In this document: in pieces, positions 10,287 to 18,348 of the stretch
Position numbering within the stretch: position 1 is the stretch's first letter
Layout: each line of letters begins with the position of its first letter
Source: Methylophaga sp.
GTDB lineage: Bacteria > Pseudomonadota > Gammaproteobacteria > Nitrosococcales > Methylophagaceae
DNA length: 64,000 nucleotides
Reading direction: 5' to 3'
Assembly (NCBI GenBank): GCA_002706095.1
Contig: PAJP01000023.1
Location: forward strand, 186,001 to 250,000
Made by a program: the position numbers and the translations under genes
The notes under the pieces: generated by a model
Told to the model about the DNA's origin: nothing
Database searches by the model: none
What the model saw: the letters and a program-made list of their open reading frames with translations, nothing else

Positions 10287-11099
10287 TTAATCAAACCCTT
10301 TACTTATTAATGCATAAGCAGAATGGTTATGAATCGATTCAAAGTTTTCTGACTCGACTGTGTAAGCCGTAATACGAGAATCTTGATTCAATCTCGCTGC
10401 GATATCACGCACCATATCTTCAACGAATTTTGGATTATCATAAGCGCGTTCAGTGACGTATTTTTCATCAGGACGCTTTAATAAACCAAAGATTTCACAA
10501 GACGCTTCTTTCTCAACAAGATCGATTAGATCTTCGATCCAGACAAAGCTCTCCACACGGACAGTCAAAGTCACATGTGAGCGTTGATTATGTGCGCCGT
10601 AATCAGAGATGTTCTTGGAGCAAGGACATAGGCTAGTGACAGGAACGACAACCTTAACCGTCATCATGGTTGTTGCACCGGTGATTTCACCAATAAACGT
10701 GACGTCATAATCCATCAAGCTTTTGACTTTTGAAATGGGCGCTTCCTTGTTTACAAAATAAGGGAAGTTCATTTCAATGTAGCCAGATTCAGCATCAAGG
10801 CGCTCGGTCATTTGACCAAGCATTTCGCGGAATGACTTAACCGTAATTTCACGTTCGTGTTGATTCAAAATCTCCACAAAGCGTGACATGTGTGTGCCTT
10901 TGAATTGATGTGGCAAATTCACATACATATTGAAGTTAGCAATGGTATGTTGCTCACCGGTCGTACGGTCACTGACCTTAACGGGGTGTTTAATGTCTTT
11001 GATGCCGACTTTATCAATAGCAATTTTACGTTGATCGGCGATATTCTGGACGTCTTCGATTTCGTCTTTTATCTCAGTGCTGGCTGGGGTTGTGCTCAT
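10287..11099 (-). CDS. folE2: GTP cyclohydrolase IB (FolE2)
   Basis: Converts GTP to 7,8-dihydroneopterin triphosphate, feeding folate and queuosine synthesis. The 270-residue protein is the type IB enzyme, recognised by the metal/catalytic Cys in [24 protein letters not shown], with VKVVVPVTS before it and [10 protein letters not shown] near the C-terminus. The known family does not depend strictly on zinc, unlike FolE, and is often zinc-repressed, though I see no clear Zur box here. It follows queD with stop and start nearly touching, which ties it to the QueD product line. Confidence 0.95.
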   Translation of the reverse strand: MSTTPASTEIKDEIEDVQNIADQRKIAIDKVGIKDIKHPVKVSDRTTGEQHTIANFNMYVNLPHQFKGTHMSRFVEILNQHEREITVKSFREMLGQMTERLDAESGYIEMNFPYFVNKEAPISKVKSLMDYDVTFIGEITGATTMMTVKVVVPVTSLCPCSKNISDYGAHNQRSHVTLTVRVESFVWIEDLIDLVEKEASCEIFGLLKRPDEKYVTERAYDNPKFVEDMVRDIAARLNQDSRITAYTVESENFESIHNHSAYALISKGFD

Positions 11100-11483
11100 T
11101 CAATTATCCTCGCTGTATTTAACGCAAGCGCGATCTGTTTCCCACAAAGTAACACCGGAAACTTTAGCGATATCATTATTTAAGGTATCACTGAGCTTTT
11201 GGTAAAAAAATCTGGCAATATTTTCAGCCGTTGGATTGATGGTATCAAATGGTGGGATGTCATTCAGATATCGGTGGTCCAACGTTTTTGCCAACTCACG
11301 AGTCGCTGTTTTGATAGTTTTGAAATCCATGCCCATGCCATGATCATTCAGATCAGTGGCAGTGACTTCGACTTCCAGCTTCCAGTTGTGGCCATGCATG
11401 CGACTGCAATCACCTGGATAATCTCTCAGGGTATGTGCCGAGGCAAAATCGGCCAAAATTTTCAGGGTGTACGTTGCGCTCAT
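11100..11483 (-). CDS. queD: 6-carboxytetrahydropterin synthase
   Basis: A 127-residue QueD/PTPS-family enzyme. Zinc ligands are visible in FASAHTL (first His) and in MHGHNWKLEV (two His), and the catalytic Cys lies in DCSRMHGHN, the CxxxHGH form typical of bacterial QueD. The downstream Asp-His pair LDHRYLND and Glu in LWETDRACV complete the site. It acts on dihydroneopterin triphosphate, the product of the adjacent folE2, leading to preQ0 and queuosine. The two genes abut and are surely co-transcribed. Confidence 0.92.
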   Translation of the reverse strand: MSATYTLKILADFASAHTLRDYPGDCSRMHGHNWKLEVEVTATDLNDHGMGMDFKTIKTATRELAKTLDHRYLNDIPPFDTINPTAENIARFFYQKLSDTLNNDIAKVSGVTLWETDRACVKYSEDN

Positions 11484-11527
11484 AATGTTGACTATTATAC
11501 TCAGGAATCGTTCACGAAGACAGCGTA

Positions 11528-13351
11528 TTATGCCGTAAAGTGCTGATTAATGGTATGCAAAATACCGTCAGCATCCAGACCGCACTGACTTAACATGCTG
11601 CTATGAACGCCATGCTCGATGAATGTATCAGGTAATCCCATCAGTTTTATAACGACAGCATGATTTATTTCTCTTAAATATTCATTTACTGCGCTGCCAG
11701 CACCACCCATGACCGCATTTTCTTCAATGGTGATAATAAGGTCGTGTGAGTCAGCGATTTGTTTGATCATGTCTGTATCAAGGGGTTTAACAAATCGCAT
11801 ATTCACCACAGTGGCGTTGACCTGTTCTGCGGCTTGTTCTGCGGCAGTGACCATACTGCCAAAGGCAAAAATAGCTACTTTTTCACCTTGGCGTTTTAAT
11901 TGGGCTTTACCCATTTCCAGTGAGGTCAGCGCCGGCTCCACCGTGGTACCGTTACCACTACCACGGGGGTAACGTACTGCTGCTGGCCCGTTATAACGAA
12001 AACCAGTGGTTAACATTTGTCGACACTCATTTTCATCAGCGGGTGCCATGATGACCATGTTCGGAATACAACGTAAAAAACTTAAGTCGAAACTGCCCGC
12101 ATGGGTCGGACCATCAGCGCCAACCAAACCCGCACGATCAATGGCAAATAATACATTCAGATTCTGAATAGCCACATCATGAATTAGTTGATCATAAGCT
12201 CGTTGTAGAAAGGTTGAATAAATCGCAACAACGGGTTTTTTGCCTTCACAAGCTAAACCAGCGGCGAGGGTGACTGAATGTTGTTCAGCAATACCGACAT
12301 CAAAGTAACGCTCAGGAAAATCTTCGGCAAAGCGATTCAACCCCGAGCCTTCGCACATGGCTGGTGTAATACCGAATAAATCCGGATCCAGACGAGCCAT
12401 ATCGCATAACCAACGGCCGAAAACTTGGGTATAGGAGGGGCCGGAAGATTTACTATTAGCTGGACTTACTCCATGGTATTTACATGGATGTAATTCGGCA
12501 GGCTCATAACCTTTGCCTTTTTTGGTGACGATATGAAGAAACTGCGGCCCTTTGCGCTTTTTCAAATTGGTCATGGTCGCTATCAAGGTATCAATGTCAT
12601 GACCATCAATGGGACCAATATAGTTGAAGCCCATTTCTTCAAACAGGGTGCCGGGAACCATCATACCTTTGACATGTTCTTCTGCGCGTTTGGCGATTTC
12701 CCAGGCAGGTGGAATCTTTTCAAGTACACGCTTACTACCTTCGCGAGCGGATGCATAGAAGCTTCCCGAAAGTAATTTAGCGAGATAATTCGCCATGCCG
12801 CCGACATTTCTTGATATCGACATTTCATTGTCGTTAAGAATAACTAAGAGATTGGCACTTAAATCACCAGCGTGTGCTAGAGCTTCAAAAGCTTGCCCTG
12901 CGGTAAGTGCGCCGTCACCAATAATTGCGACAGCGTGACGTGGATCGTTATTGGCTTGTGCTGCCAGTGCCATACCTAACGCCGCACTGATTGATGTGCT
13001 CGAATGACCGACACCAAATGTATCGTAGTCACTTTCGCTACGTTTTGGAAAACCAGATAACCCACCAGGCTGACGCATGGTATTCATTTGATCACGACGG
13101 CCAGTCAATATTTTGTGTACATAACTCTGGTGACCTACATCCCACACCAGCCGATCGGTTGGCGTGTCAAAGACATAATGTAGGGCAATAGTGAGTTCGA
13201 TAACGCCCAGATTAGAGGAAATATGCCCGCCTGTTTGCTGCACACTATCGATAATCAGTGTTCTCAACTCTTCGGCCAGCTGGGGCAACTGTTTTTTATC
13301 CAGCTGACGCAGATCATCCGGACTATTGATATGAGCGAGTATTGTATCCAT
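11528..13351 (-). CDS. dxs: 1-deoxy-D-xylulose-5-phosphate synthase
   Basis: First enzyme of the MEP isoprenoid pathway, joining pyruvate and glyceraldehyde 3-phosphate with thiamine diphosphate. The 607-residue length is usual. Seen in order: [30 protein letters not shown], the ThDP/Mg motif [20 protein letters not shown] (here [16 protein letters not shown]) with [10 protein letters not shown], the central [15 protein letters not shown] with the catalytic Glu, and [18 protein letters not shown]. It lies just after ispA in a unit that makes and elongates isoprenoid precursors. Confidence 0.98.
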   Translation of the reverse strand: MDTILAHINSPDDLRQLDKKQLPQLAEELRTLIIDSVQQTGGHISSNLGVIELTIALHYVFDTPTDRLVWDVGHQSYVHKILTGRRDQMNTMRQPGGLSGFPKRSESDYDTFGVGHSSTSISAALGMALAAQANNDPRHAVAIIGDGALTAGQAFEALAHAGDLSANLLVILNDNEMSISRNVGGMANYLAKLLSGSFYASAREGSKRVLEKIPPAWEIAKRAEEHVKGMMVPGTLFEEMGFNYIGPIDGHDIDTLIATMTNLKKRKGPQFLHIVTKKGKGYEPAELHPCKYHGVSPANSKSSGPSYTQVFGRWLCDMARLDPDLFGITPAMCEGSGLNRFAEDFPERYFDVGIAEQHSVTLAAGLACEGKKPVVAIYSTFLQRAYDQLIHDVAIQNLNVLFAIDRAGLVGADGPTHAGSFDLSFLRCIPNMVIMAPADENECRQMLTTGFRYNGPAAVRYPRGSGNGTTVEPALTSLEMGKAQLKRQGEKVAIFAFGSMVTAAEQAAEQVNATVVNMRFVKPLDTDMIKQIADSHDLIITIEENAVMGGAGSAVNEYLREINHAVVIKLMGLPDTFIEHGVHSSMLSQCGLDADGILHTINQHFTA

Positions 13352-13363
13352 TCTGTCGATTTC

Positions 13364-14260
13364 TTAATGTGAGCGGTTCACAACAAACTGGGCCAATTCG
13401 GCCAGCACTTCTGAGTTAAATGGGCACGCATCAAGGTGAGTGAGTGCTTTTTCTATCAACGCAACCGCTTTTTGTTGTGCTTTTTCGAGGCCTAGTAAAG
13501 CAGGATATGTGGGTTTATTCAATGCAATATCGGCACCTTGCGTTTTTCCGAGCGTTTCTGTGTCTGTGATCACATCCAACACATCGTCCTGTACCTGAAA
13601 AGCCAGTCCTATGCAGTCTGCATAGCGATCAAGGTGTTCAAGTATGGTTTCATCGTATTGTTCTGCTGATAAGGCGCCCATTAAGACACTTGCCCGGATT
13701 AATGCACCGGTTTTTAACTTATGCATGGCTTGGAGTGCGTCGATATCCAGTTTTTTGCCAACGGATTCCAAGTCAATGGCTTGGCCTCCTGCCATGCCTG
13801 CTGCCCCCGAAGCATGACTGAGTGTTTTTATCATACGACTTTTTTGTTTATCCGTCAGCGTCGCATCACACAAGGTTTCGAACGCTTGAGTTTGTAAGGC
13901 ATCACCAACTAAAAGCGCCGTGGCTTCATCATAAGCTTTGTGACAGGTTGGACGACCTCTTCGTAAATCATCGTCATCCATCATGGGCATATCATCATGT
14001 ACCAGCGAATAGGCATGAATCATTTCAACTGCGGCAGCGGCAACATCCATGGCTGGTTGCTTAGCTCCCATGGCTTGTCCTGTGGCGTAAACAAGTAGCG
14101 CACGTAAACGTTTACCCCCGCCCAATGTGGCGTAACGCATGGCTTCGAATAAACGTGCTGCTCCCGGCTTTAGACCTTGCTGAAGACGTTTTTCTAATAC
14201 AAATTCAATTTGGGACTGGTGTTTTAACATCCAGTCTTCGAGAGGAAACTTGACGTTCAC
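13364..14260 (-). CDS. ispA: Farnesyl diphosphate synthase (polyprenyl synthase)
   Basis: Condenses IPP with DMAPP/GPP to farnesyl diphosphate. The 298-residue protein carries the first aspartate-rich motif LVHDDMPMMDDDDLRRGRPT, the second QVQDDVLDVITD, and the Lys/Arg IPP-binding LGGGKRLRALLVY. The residues preceding the first motif (Ala-Tyr-Ser) fit a short-chain FPP synthase. It overlaps the xseB stop by 4 bases and sits upstream of dxs, the classic xseB-ispA-dxs order. Confidence 0.97.
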   Translation of the reverse strand: MNVKFPLEDWMLKHQSQIEFVLEKRLQQGLKPGAARLFEAMRYATLGGGKRLRALLVYATGQAMGAKQPAMDVAAAAVEMIHAYSLVHDDMPMMDDDDLRRGRPTCHKAYDEATALLVGDALQTQAFETLCDATLTDKQKSRMIKTLSHASGAAGMAGGQAIDLESVGKKLDIDALQAMHKLKTGALIRASVLMGALSAEQYDETILEHLDRYADCIGLAFQVQDDVLDVITDTETLGKTQGADIALNKPTYPALLGLEKAQQKAVALIEKALTHLDACPFNSEVLAELAQFVVNRSH

Positions 14261-14502
14261 GCGTCACCAGTTTCCGGATCAAAATCTACCATATTGCTTT
14301 GACCAGATTGTTGTAACAGCATTTGAACTTTTTGTTCCGCTGCTTGCAATGATTCCTGACAATCACGCGTCAGTAATACACCACGTTCATAAAGTTTAAG
14401 GGATTCTTCCAGACTAATATCGCCATCTTCTAAGCGTTCAACTAATGCTTCCAGCTCTTTAACTGCAGCTTCATAATCCAGCTTTTTTTGTTTCGCTGCC
14501 AT
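14257..14502 (-). CDS. xseB: Exodeoxyribonuclease VII small subunit
   Basis: An 81-residue helical protein with the family signature ALVERLEDGDISLEESLKLYERG. Several XseB chains bind the large nuclease subunit XseA, which is not in this window. AGAGG lies a few bases before the ATG. The C-terminal tail from about residue 65 (SGQSNMVDFDPETGDA) is variable in the family. First gene of the xseB-ispA-dxs unit and divergent from ribF. Confidence 0.95.
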   Translation of the reverse strand: MAAKQKKLDYEAAVKELEALVERLEDGDISLEESLKLYERGVLLTRDCQESLQAAEQKVQMLLQQSGQSNMVDFDPETGDA

Positions 14503-14629
14503 TCTTGCCTCTGACCGAAATAATTTTGCGCCTATTATAAGGTAATAGGCGTAGGCTTGCCTGCTGGATTGTTTTTTTATTTGCCGTTACTCTGTTGTGT
14601 TTGATTATTTTTTTGGTAGACAACGTCTT

Positions 14630-15562
14630 ATGCCGAAAATCATTCGCGGTTTTCATAATTTACCTGCTTCACCACAAGGGTGTGTCGCTACCATTGGTAA
14701 TTTTGATGGTGTTCACTTAGGCCATCAGGCGGTATTAACTCAATTAGCCATGAAAGGCGATACGCTGAAATTACCTGCCGTAGTGATAACTTTTGAGCCG
14801 CAGCCTTTTGAATATTTTGTACCAGAAAAAGCCCCAGCCAGACTGACACGGTTTCGTGAAAAAGTGGAAGCATTGCGTTGTTATTCCATTCAGCAGTTAT
14901 GTGTCTTACGGTTTAATAAACGTCTGGCGCAAATGTCAGCAGAAGCATTTATCCAGACATTATTAGTGAAAGGATTGAATGTTAAATATTTGGTGGTGGG
15001 TGATGACTTCCGCTTTGGCTGTGAGCGAAAAGGCGATTTTGCGTTGCTACAGGAAGCCGGCAAAAAATATGGCTTCCAGGTTGTGAATATGCATACCTTT
15101 GCCATTGATCAAAATCGGGTGAGTAGTACGCGCATAAGAAATGCTTTGAGCACCGGTGATTTAGTATTGGCTGAAAAATTATTAGGACGCCCATACAGAA
15201 TGAGTGGTCGTGTCGCCCATGGTGATAAGCGCGGCCGCAAGATGGGCTTTCCCACGGCGAATATCCATTTACATCGCCATAAAATTCCACTGACAGGTGT
15301 CTTTGCTGTGCAGTTATTTGGTATTGATGAAGAGCCGGTCAATGGCGTAGCGAATATTGGTATTCGACCTACCATCGGTGGTAATAAAGCCTTGCTTGAA
15401 GTGCATTTGTTTGATTTTAAAAGAGAAATATATGGAGAGCATGTCCAGGTATTTTTCTTACACAAGATTCGTGATGAACAGCGTTTTGATGGCCTGGAGC
15501 AACTCATTGCTCAGATTCATCTGGATGCGGAGCAGGCACGCCAATATTTTTCACAGGTTTGA
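14630..15562 (+). CDS. ribF: Bifunctional riboflavin kinase/FAD synthetase
   Basis: Makes FMN then FAD from riboflavin. The N-terminal FAD synthetase domain has TIGNFDGVHLGHQAVL and RVSSTRIRNALSTGDL; the C-terminal riboflavin kinase domain has GRVAHGDKRGRKMGFPTANI and VEVHLFDF-like LLEVHLFDFKREIYGE. I start at the ATG at 14630 (MPKIIRGFHN), the conserved N-terminus; a GTG 33 bases upstream is also open. In many genomes ribF precedes ileS, but here a convergent LprI gene follows. Confidence 0.95.
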   Translation: MPKIIRGFHNLPASPQGCVATIGNFDGVHLGHQAVLTQLAMKGDTLKLPAVVITFEPQPFEYFVPEKAPARLTRFREKVEALRCYSIQQLCVLRFNKRLAQMSAEAFIQTLLVKGLNVKYLVVGDDFRFGCERKGDFALLQEAGKKYGFQVVNMHTFAIDQNRVSSTRIRNALSTGDLVLAEKLLGRPYRMSGRVAHGDKRGRKMGFPTANIHLHRHKIPLTGVFAVQLFGIDEEPVNGVANIGIRPTIGGNKALLEVHLFDFKREIYGEHVQVFFLHKIRDEQRFDGLEQLIAQIHLDAEQARQYFSQV

Positions 15563-15568
15563 ACAGGT

Positions 15569-15928
15569 TTACTTCAGGTAATAATTCTGTAGAAATTGAT
15601 GGCGTTGTCTGGTCAATTCAATAGCACAACTGGCCGTCATGGCGGTTTGCTCCTGATGCTTTTGCCAGGTCTGATACACATTCAGACATTGTGTCTTGCG
15701 ATAGGCGTCCCAGGTTTGTTGAGATAATTCCAGTGATTTAAGCAATACCTCGTTATCAGCATGGCGTCGTCTAATGATGGTTAAGTCACTCACCATATGA
15801 TCAATCGCTGATTGTAATTTTTCGTCCAAACAACTTTGCTGCACCTCGGCACTCGTCATTGGGCATAGTGCTTGTGCCTGAGTCAGCGGTGAGACAATAA
15901 AAAGCAGGCTAAATAAAATATATTTCAT
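15569..15928 (-). CDS. LprI-family (DUF1311) exported protein
   Basis: A 119-residue protein with a signal peptide (about 1-20, ending TQAQA) and the lysozyme-inhibitor LprI-like domain. Four Cys (near residues 21, 33, 81 and 100) are spaced as in the family and probably form two disulfides. The LSQQTWDAYRKTQC segment is the core family signature. Some relatives inhibit lysozyme, but that is not shown for most. It is last of a three-gene minus-strand group with the 134-residue protein and the acetyltransferase. Confidence 0.85.
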   Translation of the reverse strand: MKYILFSLLFIVSPLTQAQALCPMTSAEVQQSCLDEKLQSAIDHMVSDLTIIRRRHADNEVLLKSLELSQQTWDAYRKTQCLNVYQTWQKHQEQTAMTASCAIELTRQRHQFLQNYYLK

Positions 15929-15931
15929 GGT

Positions 15932-16336
15932 TTAGAGTTTATCAATATCCAGTAAAATCTGTTTTGCTAATGTTTCCATTCGCTCCAGACTGATATCGGC
16001 TTTTTGCAGAAAATCATCGCTGTAAAATTTGGGGTCAGCCCAATGCTTGCCGGTGATATGGCAACGTTTGGCGAGTTTGTTGAGCCCCAGATCCTCTAAA
16101 TCAAAGCCAAGTTGCGTCCAGCATTTGGCTAGATGCCGCTCGGTCGCATGGTCAGTTTGTTGCGTATCTTGTATCTGTCTGACATAAACACTGGTTTCGC
16201 GAGCCGCAATAATCACATTTCTCAGCGCTTTTCTGGATTGTTGCTGACGTGCCTCACCAGCACGATTGAGATTTGCTAGCCAGCGTTGTATATGTTTAAA
16301 AATTTCCCATAATAATTTGGGATTAATCGCATCCAT
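15932..16336 (-). CDS. Hypothetical helical protein
   Basis: A 134-residue, probably soluble protein I do not recognise. It is predicted mostly helical and rich in Arg, Lys and Gln in the first half (ARQQQSRKALRNVIIAARET), then has LAKCWTQLGFDLEDLGLNKLAKRCHITGKHWADPKFY, with two Cys and two His that could bind metal but match no motif I know. No signal peptide or membrane segment. It lies 3 bases upstream of the LprI-like gene and 11 after the acetyltransferase, so likely one operon. Confidence 0.7.
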   Translation of the reverse strand: MDAINPKLLWEIFKHIQRWLANLNRAGEARQQQSRKALRNVIIAARETSVYVRQIQDTQQTDHATERHLAKCWTQLGFDLEDLGLNKLAKRCHITGKHWADPKFYSDDFLQKADISLERMETLAKQILLDIDKL

Positions 16337-16347
16337 GACGTTTTTAT

Positions 16348-16806
16348 TTATGTGTCTAAGATTAAGCGCATCGGAATCATGGCTGAATGAGTAAAGCCTT
16401 CATCCTGATACATTTTTTGTGCAATGGCGTTATCAGCATCGGTTAATAGCGTCATCCGCAGGCAACCTTGTTGTCTGGCAAAATTCACAGCCGCATTCAA
16501 CAAAGCTGAGCCAAAGCCTTTACCCCGATGTTGTTCATCAATGACCATATCTTCCAATAAAGCGACTTTACCGCCCATGGCGGTTGAGGTCAGATATAAC
16601 AAACTGACAACGCCAACCACTTTTGACTGATGTTTGATAAGTAAAAAATGGCCTTTGTCTGGATGCCTGAGAATATCACTGACCGCGTGCATTTGTTTCT
16701 CTGGCTGTGGCTCAAAGTCGGCCTCCTGTGTGAACAGAACGGTTAACAAATGTGTGATGGCATTCAGATCAGTTAATGTCGCTTCTGCAATGATGTGGTT
16801 GGTCAT
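16348..16806 (-). CDS. GNAT-family N-acetyltransferase
   Basis: A 152-residue single-domain acetyltransferase. The acetyl-CoA pyrophosphate loop is DEQHRGKGFGSALLNAA (R/Q-x-x-G-x-G/A form) near residue 92, preceded by the strand LLEDMVID, and followed by the C-terminal DADNAIAQKMYQDEGFTHSAMIPM. The acceptor substrate cannot be told. First gene of the small three-gene minus-strand group. Confidence 0.88.
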   Translation of the reverse strand: MTNHIIAEATLTDLNAITHLLTVLFTQEADFEPQPEKQMHAVSDILRHPDKGHFLLIKHQSKVVGVVSLLYLTSTAMGGKVALLEDMVIDEQHRGKGFGSALLNAAVNFARQQGCLRMTLLTDADNAIAQKMYQDEGFTHSAMIPMRLILDT

Positions 16807-16926
16807 TTAGCGTTAACCTTAGGCTCAGTTTATGTTGGTGATGTTCGTCGTATTCAAGGTCGATTGATAGTAGCATGACCCTTAATCAGAACGTTATATC
16901 ATTTCGACAAAAAGGGAGACACCACC

Positions 16927-17673
16927 ATGGCTGACTGGTTAACGGCAACTGTAGTTGAAAATAAGCAATGGACCGATCGATTGCACTCGTTAAGACTGGA
17001 TGTCGATTATCCCATGTTTAAAGCTGGTCAATTTACCCGTTTAGCGTTGGAGATTGACGGTGAACTTGTCAGCCGACCTTTTTCTTTGGTGAATAGTCCT
17101 GATATGAGACCGCTCGACTTTTATTTTATTGAGGTACTGGATGGCTTACTCTCCACCCGACTCTCTAAACTGAAGCCTGGCGACGAAATTTTTGTGGCAC
17201 CCAAAGCCGCGGGCTTAATGACCTTGGATCAGTTACCCGAAGGAAAGCATCTCTATTTATTGTCAACGGGGACTGGGGTGGGTCCGTTTCTTTCTATTCT
17301 GAACTCAGCTGAAGTCTGGCAGCAATTTGAAAAGGTGGTATTGGTTCATGCCGTCAGATATCAAAATGAGCTGACATATCAGGCGACGATTGACGCGATA
17401 AAAGCAGCACACAGCGAGCAGTTTATGTATGTGCCTTTTGTCAGCCGTGAGGCTGCACCGGATGTATTATCAGGTCGTATTCCTCAAGCTGTTGAAGATG
17501 GTCGCTTTGAAAAACGCACAGGCCTAAAGATCAATGCAGAAGATAGTCAGGTGATGTTGTGTGGTAATCCGGATATGGTCTTGGAAACAATGGATGTATT
17601 AATCAATACACATGGTTTGAAAAAACATTCGCGACGTGATCCAGGTCAAATCAGTATTGAGAAATATTGGTAA
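16927..17673 (+). CDS. fpr: Ferredoxin/flavodoxin-NADP+ reductase
   Basis: A 248-residue FAD enzyme moving electrons between NADPH and ferredoxin or flavodoxin in the cytosol. The FAD-binding SRPFSLVN motif (RPxSL form) is near residue 50, the NADP-binding STGTGVGPFLSIL near 115, and the C-terminus is QISIEKYW with an aromatic stacking residue, as in bacterial subclass Fpr. AAGGGAG precedes the ATG. The end of this gene is partly duplicated about 55 bases downstream. Confidence 0.94.
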   Translation: MADWLTATVVENKQWTDRLHSLRLDVDYPMFKAGQFTRLALEIDGELVSRPFSLVNSPDMRPLDFYFIEVLDGLLSTRLSKLKPGDEIFVAPKAAGLMTLDQLPEGKHLYLLSTGTGVGPFLSILNSAEVWQQFEKVVLVHAVRYQNELTYQATIDAIKAAHSEQFMYVPFVSREAAPDVLSGRIPQAVEDGRFEKRTGLKINAEDSQVMLCGNPDMVLETMDVLINTHGLKKHSRRDPGQISIEKYW

Positions 17674-17735
17674 TAGATAATTTACAGCTGAATTTGTGAG
17701 CAAACTCACTATTGAGAAATATTTGGTTTAGCCGA

Positions 17736-17753
17736 TATCTTGTATACAAGATA
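17736..17753. promoter_or_regulatory. Perfect 18-bp palindrome, candidate operator
   Basis: TATCTTGTATACAAGATA lies between fpr and the prepilin gene, 66 bases before the latter's start. The TTGTATACAA core is of the kind bound by GntR/FCD-type repressors, but no such regulator is encoded nearby. It lacks a following T run, so it is not a terminator. Confidence 0.45.
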
Positions 17754-17818
17754 AAATTAGTCAAACAAAGTCATTGCTAGTCATGATGAAGTGAGTATTT
17801 CAAGAAGGTAAATGAGTC

Positions 17819-18340
17819 TTGACGACCAAAAATATTTATTCAACTCTTTCAGTATTTCCCAACACGAAAGTACGTAAGCTACATTTTGATCAGGGTTTGA
17901 CTCTGATTGAACTCATGATCGTAGTCGCTATTTTGGGCGTGCTCGCTATGATTGCTGTTCCCAGTTACCAACAATATAAAGAAGAAGCGGATAGACAGTT
18001 AGCCATTGCTGACTTAACCGAAGTACGCTTTTATATCGAACGATTTTATGCAGAAACAAATCGTTTTCCAGCCGACATCACAGAGCTAGGTAACTTACCT
18101 AACAATGGTAATGATCCGTGGGGAAATCCATATGTATATCTCAACATTGCCAATGCGGGTCCAGGGATTAAAGGCCAAGTGAGAAAAGATAAAAAACTTA
18201 ACCCTATTAACACCCAATACGATTTCTATAGCAAAGGGAAAGACGGGGTGACTAAAAAACAAATATCCAATAAAGACAGTCTCGATGACATCATTATTGC
18301 GAGAGACGGTTTGTTTATCGGCGTAGCAGAAGACTTTTAA
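17819..18340 (+). CDS. Solitary GspG-like prepilin
   Basis: A 173-residue protein with a type IV/II prepilin N-terminus: positively charged leader, then QG/LTLIELMIVVAILGVLAMIAVPSY. The peptidase site has Leu rather than Phe at +1, and Glu5 is present. The later part has a GspG-like core (RFPADITELGNLPNNGNDPWGNPYVYLN). It would be a major-pseudopilin type subunit of a type II-like or type IV filament, but no other secretion or pilus genes are nearby. The start is TTG at 17819 with AGAAGGT about 10 bases upstream; no in-frame ATG precedes the leader. Confidence 0.85.
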   Translation: MTTKNIYSTLSVFPNTKVRKLHFDQGLTLIELMIVVAILGVLAMIAVPSYQQYKEEADRQLAIADLTEVRFYIERFYAETNRFPADITELGNLPNNGNDPWGNPYVYLNIANAGPGIKGQVRKDKKLNPINTQYDFYSKGKDGVTKKQISNKDSLDDIIIARDGLFIGVAEDF

Positions 18341-18348
18341 GCTAAGTC

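Noticed and set aside
14471..14656. Minus-strand frame opposite ribF start
   Set aside because: No homology features, and it overlaps the xseB-ribF intergenic promoter region; a shadow.
17736..17753. Reading the 18-bp palindrome as a terminator of fpr
   Set aside because: No T run follows on either strand and the stem is AT-rich; operator is the better guess.
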